Shown: positions 14,611-16,734 of the stretch, in pieces | Layout: each line of letters opens with the position of its first letter | Position numbering within the stretch: position 1 is the stretch's first letter | Origin: Pseudomonadota bacterium | GTDB taxonomy: Bacteria > Pseudomonadota > Alphaproteobacteria > Rhizobiales > Xanthobacteraceae | Assembly (NCBI GenBank): GCA_023392205.1 | Contig: JAEVZN010000009.1 | Span: 1 to 16,734 of the forward strand | Length of the DNA: 16,734 bases | Direction: 5' to 3' | Made by a program: the position numbers and the translations under genes | Notes under the pieces: model-generated | What the model was told of the DNA's origin: nothing | Seen by the model: only the letters and a program-made list of their open reading frames with translations | Database searches by the model: none

Positions 14611-15792
14611 TCAGGCCAGCGGATCGGCGGGCAATCCAAGCAGAAATTTGCCGTGGTTCTCGTAGGCCGTTTCGCTCATCACCTGATGAATGCCGGCAGT
14701 GTTAAGGTCGCGAAGAAGCCGTCCGAGTACGTTCGGATGGTGCAGCCCGGTATTGCCGGCAAAGTGATATGCCATCGTCGCAACCGAGATCGCCACGTCC
14801 GTGGCATGCACGCAGATTGCGCGCACGTCGGCGATATCGGCGCCATCCGGCTTGTTGCCGGCCTTGACCTTGTCATACAGGACTTCGTAGCGCTCGTGCA
14901 TCAATGCGCGCGCGGCGCGAAGCTTGAGATCGGCTTCGGCAATGAAGCGGTGCACGACCGCACGCTCGTCGAGCTTTGAGGCGCGGAAGGCGCCGCGTGT
15001 CGTCGTCGCGATGGTGATGAGCTCATCGAGCGCACGCCGTGCGCCGCCGATGGCAACGCTGCCGTGCTCCTTGGCCACATAAGCAAAGGGCGGGAAAAGG
15101 AAGGATGGACCGCCGCGCACGGGTTCGGGCTCGAGAAGATCCCAGACGAAGGTCTGGTCCGCGGGCACGTAGTAATCCTCAAGCGAGCAATCGCAGGAGC
15201 CGGTCCCCTTCAGCCCGGTGACGCCGCCCCAATTGTCGTAGAGCGTGACGTCCTTTTGCGGGAACGTAAAAAACCGCACGGGCGCCTCGCCTTGACTGGC
15301 ATCCTCGATCACGGTGCCGCCTACAACCCATTCCGCGTGGCGGATGCCGCTGTTGAAACGCCAGCGTCCGCTGACGCGATAGCCGTCACCATCCTTCCTG
15401 GCGCGTCCGGCCGGGAAGAACGAGATCGAGGCGGTCGGAATTTCGCCATTGCCGAAGACCCGCTCGAGCGCGCCGCCCTTGAGGAAGGTGCCGAGCGAGG
15501 CGATGGCCGTTGCGCCCACCATTGTGCACCAGCCGCTGGTCAAATCGTTATAGGCGAGACCCTCCAGCACCTTCATCTCGGTGACGGGATCGGCCTCCGC
15601 GCCACCCATTTCGCTGCATAATTTGAGGCGGAACATTCCGGATTCGCGCAACGCCGTCACAGCTTCCGGAGCCAGCGTGCCCAGTTCCTCGCTGCTCGGG
15701 CCGGATGCCTTCAGGGTGTCGCCGATGGCTGCCACCTGTTCGAGCAGCATCTTGCGCCTGGATGTCTCGTCTGACGGAAATTTATCGATCAC
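14611..15792 (-). CDS. Acyl-CoA dehydrogenase-fold flavin-dependent monooxygenase (HpaH/HsaA/DszC-like)
   Basis: 393 residues with the three acyl-CoA dehydrogenase domains: helical N-terminus (LAPEAVTALRESGMFRLKLC), middle beta-domain (GDGYRVSGRWRFNSGIRHAE, about 136-154) and type-2 C-terminal helical domain (GNTGLHHPNVLGRLLRDLNT at 346-365, then YENHGKFLLGLP). The W-x-F-x-SG and H-x-x-W pattern and the absence of the usual acyl-CoA catalytic glutamate region point to group D two-component monooxygenases that use reduced flavin and O2, not to beta-oxidation. Such enzymes hydroxylate aromatics or oxidise sulfur compounds and need a separate flavin reductase. None is encoded nearby. Translation starts at GTG 15792 with GGGAGG 6 bp upstream; the nearby ATG is out of frame. 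It is divergent from the third TetR gene. Confidence 0.88.
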   Translation of the reverse strand: MIDKFPSDETSRRKMLLEQVAAIGDTLKASGPSSEELGTLAPEAVTALRESGMFRLKLCSEMGGAEADPVTEMKVLEGLAYNDLTSGWCTMVGATAIASLGTFLKGGALERVFGNGEIPTASISFFPAGRARKDGDGYRVSGRWRFNSGIRHAEWVVGGTVIEDASQGEAPVRFFTFPQKDVTLYDNWGGVTGLKGTGSCDCSLEDYYVPADQTFVWDLLEPEPVRGGPSFLFPPFAYVAKEHGSVAIGGARRALDELITIATTTRGAFRASKLDERAVVHRFIAEADLKLRAARALMHERYEVLYDKVKAGNKPDGADIADVRAICVHATDVAISVATMAYHFAGNTGLHHPNVLGRLLRDLNTAGIHQVMSETAYENHGKFLLGLPADPLA

Positions 15793-15850
15793 TTCATTCC
15801 TCCCAACCGCCCGATTGTCCTGCGCGCAGGCCGGGCGAAATTAGCGGCTC

Positions 15851-15885
15851 AGGTTAGATGAAAGTGAACCCCAGTCAACTCTGAC
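15851..15885 (-). promoter_or_regulatory. Possible promoter of the ACAD-fold monooxygenase with small inverted repeat
   Basis: On the minus strand TTGACT (15873-15878) is followed after 16 bp by TAACCT (15851-15856), a weak sigma70-like pair about 60 bp upstream of the GTG start. The -35 box overlaps GTCA-ACTC-TGAC (15874-15885), a short inverted repeat of the kind TetR proteins bind. The element is small, so chance is possible. Confidence 0.3.
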
Positions 15886-15928
15886 AAGTGGAGCGTGTGA
15901 GATCGATTTGATGCGTGGCTATTCAGGT

Positions 15929-15957
15929 TTGAGGTCCAGTGGATTCGCGAGTATATA
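15929..15957 (+). promoter_or_regulatory. Probable sigma70 promoter of the third TetR gene
   Basis: TTGAGG (15929-15934), a 17-bp spacer and TATATA (15952-15957) form a good vegetative-type promoter on the plus strand. It predicts a start of transcription near 15964 and a leader of about 65 nt before ATG 16029. Confidence 0.5.
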
Positions 15958-16028
15958 TCCTTTGGAGTCGGCATTTTCCGACCGATTCAGAATTGATTCT
16001 CGCGCCCTTGAGTGAGGCATGTTCAGAT

Positions 16029-16376
16029 ATGAATGAAAGCGGGATAACGGTCCGAGATCGGGAGGAAAACCGGGCGCAGCGCCGAAAACGGCAAAACCGC
16101 GAAGCGCTGTTGATCGCGGGCCACACCGTCATGGCCAGGAAGGGCATCGACGCGGCGACGATGGCGGAGATCGCTGAACTCGCCGATGTCGGTGCCGGGA
16201 CGGTTTACAATTACTTCGCATCCAAGGACGACCTTGCGACGTGCGTCATGGAGCGCGTCATGGATTCGCTCGCGCAGCGGATCGAAGCCGTCACCAACAC
16301 CTTCGCAGATCCGGCTCAGGTCTATGCGTTCGGCATCAGAAACGTGATGCAAACGGCCACAACCGATCACAGGTGG
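16029..16376 (+). pseudogene. TetR family regulator, 3' part lost at a sequence junction
   Basis: Residues 1-116 are a normal TetR N-terminus: EENRAQRRKRQNREALLIAG, then the helix-turn-helix TMAEIAELADVGAGTVYNYF (44-63) and ASKDDLATCVMERVMDSLAQ. The effector domain starts (TFADPAQVYAFGIRNVMQ) but the reading frame collapses into arginine/serine-rich sequence after HRW and stops at 16475. At that point the base composition changes sharply, so the gene is truncated by the junction and not by a point mutation. The frame is also open from GTG 15939. ATG 16029 with GTGAGG 11 bp upstream fits the family better. It probably controls the divergent monooxygenase gene. Confidence 0.8.
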
Positions 16377-16381
16377 CGGTC
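16371..16381. other. Abrupt sequence junction (probable chimeric contig join)
   Basis: Left of this point the DNA encodes an alphaproteobacterial-style TetR. Right of it the DNA is about 73% G+C (44 of 60 bases in 16381-16440) with near-total G/C third positions in another frame. The shared stretch GGTGGCGGT at 16372-16380 could be the microhomology at which two molecules or reads were joined. Confidence 0.65.
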
Positions 16382-16734
16382 GCGCTCTCGGCGGCGGCGG
16401 TCGCCGGTGTGCTCGACAAGGCCCAGTTCCAGACCGAGCTCGACCGGGAGGGGGGCACCGTGCACGGGGTGGTGAGGACCGTGCCGTACGGCGCCGACCA
16501 CGTGCTCGTGACCTTCGAGGCGCCGGGGTGGCCGGTGCGGAGCGACGCCGTGGTCGAGGTCGGCGACACGACCGAGCTCGGCGAGCAGCAACCGGTCCGC
16601 ATCCGCTACGACCGGCAGGACCCGCACCGGGCCTACCTGCCCGATCACCCGCCGGGCTTCGTCGACGAGGCCGTCGCGCTGGCGGCCGGCGCGGCGGCGG
16701 GACTGCTCGGCGTCCACCTGTTGCTCTGGGCCCG
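16373..16734 (+). CDS. Actinobacterial-type DUF3592-like membrane protein fragment (both ends missing)
   Basis: About 120 codons are open to the right edge. The frame has a hydrophobic start (VAVALSAAAVAGVL), a soluble beta-rich middle (GGTVHGVVRTVPYGADHVLV, then VEVGDTTELGEQQPVRIRYD and RQDPHRAYLPD) and a second hydrophobic segment at the end (AVALAAGAAAGLLGVHLLLW). That two-helix-plus-domain layout, with V-R-Y-D-x-x-D-P before the last helix, is typical of DUF3592-like proteins. Only about 4 of 120 codons end in A or T, far from the usage of every other gene here. The GTG at 16373 is at the junction and is probably not the real start. Confidence 0.65.
   Translation, partial: MAVALSAAAVAGVLDKAQFQTELDREGGTVHGVVRTVPYGADHVLVTFEAPGWPVRSDAVVEVGDTTELGEQQPVRIRYDRQDPHRAYLPDHPPGFVDEAVALAAGAAAGLLGVHLLLWA

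Noticed and set aside
14611..15792. Annotation as a beta-oxidation acyl-CoA dehydrogenase
   Set aside because: The W-x-F-x-SG...H-x-x-W pattern and C-terminal RDLNT...YENHGKFLLG fit flavin monooxygenases of the same fold better.

Overview
The window looks like an accessory aromatic- or heterocycle-catabolism region from an alphaproteobacterium, most likely a Hyphomicrobiales/Bradyrhizobium-like soil organism. This is inferred from moderately high G+C and from the gene mix: many TetR regulators, NMT1-type ABC importers, TTT/Bug binding proteins, a benzoate-CoA-ligase-like enzyme, a CoxL-type molybdenum hydroxylase and flavin monooxygenases. There are no RNA genes, insertion sequences or CRISPR arrays.

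Layout. 1-124: tail of a branched-chain-amino-acid-type ABC binding protein. 301-2772: a TetR regulator convergent with a benzoate-CoA-ligase-family enzyme, whose upstream DNA is a very A+T-rich palindromic operator/promoter. 2905-3225: the C-terminal third of a LysR regulator with no DNA-binding half. 3210-5603 (minus): a solo molybdopterin-binding hydroxylase large subunit. 5729-9175 (plus): a second TetR regulator, then an ABC importer (binding protein, permease, ATPase). Related A+T-rich palindromes lie in the TetR/hydroxylase divergent gap and just upstream of the importer, suggesting one TetR regulon.

14203 down to 9227 (minus): a tightly packed six-gene operon. In transcription order it holds a DUF2848 protein (possibly FAH-like), a GntR/FCD regulator, a small cupin, a TTT/Bug periplasmic binding protein, a PHBH-type FAD monooxygenase and an NMT1-like binding protein without a signal peptide. 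Two genes in this operon start inside an ATGA overlap. Its upstream region carries two near-identical copies of a TGAAATTTCA palindromic element 75 bp apart, a strong candidate operator. 15792-14611 (minus): an acyl-CoA-dehydrogenase-fold flavin monooxygenase, divergent from a third TetR gene.

The third TetR gene is cut off after about 116 codons. From about 16372 to the end the sequence changes abruptly to about 97% GC3, actinobacterial-style coding DNA (a DUF3592-like membrane protein). This is most easily explained as a chimeric contig end.

Working model (inference): the locus takes up small aromatic or heteroaromatic acids through ABC-type binding-protein systems, activates or hydroxylates them (CoA ligase, Mo-hydroxylase, two different flavin monooxygenases) and processes a ring-cleavage product with the cupin and DUF2848 proteins. 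Each sub-block has its own regulator. The substrate cannot be read from the sequence.
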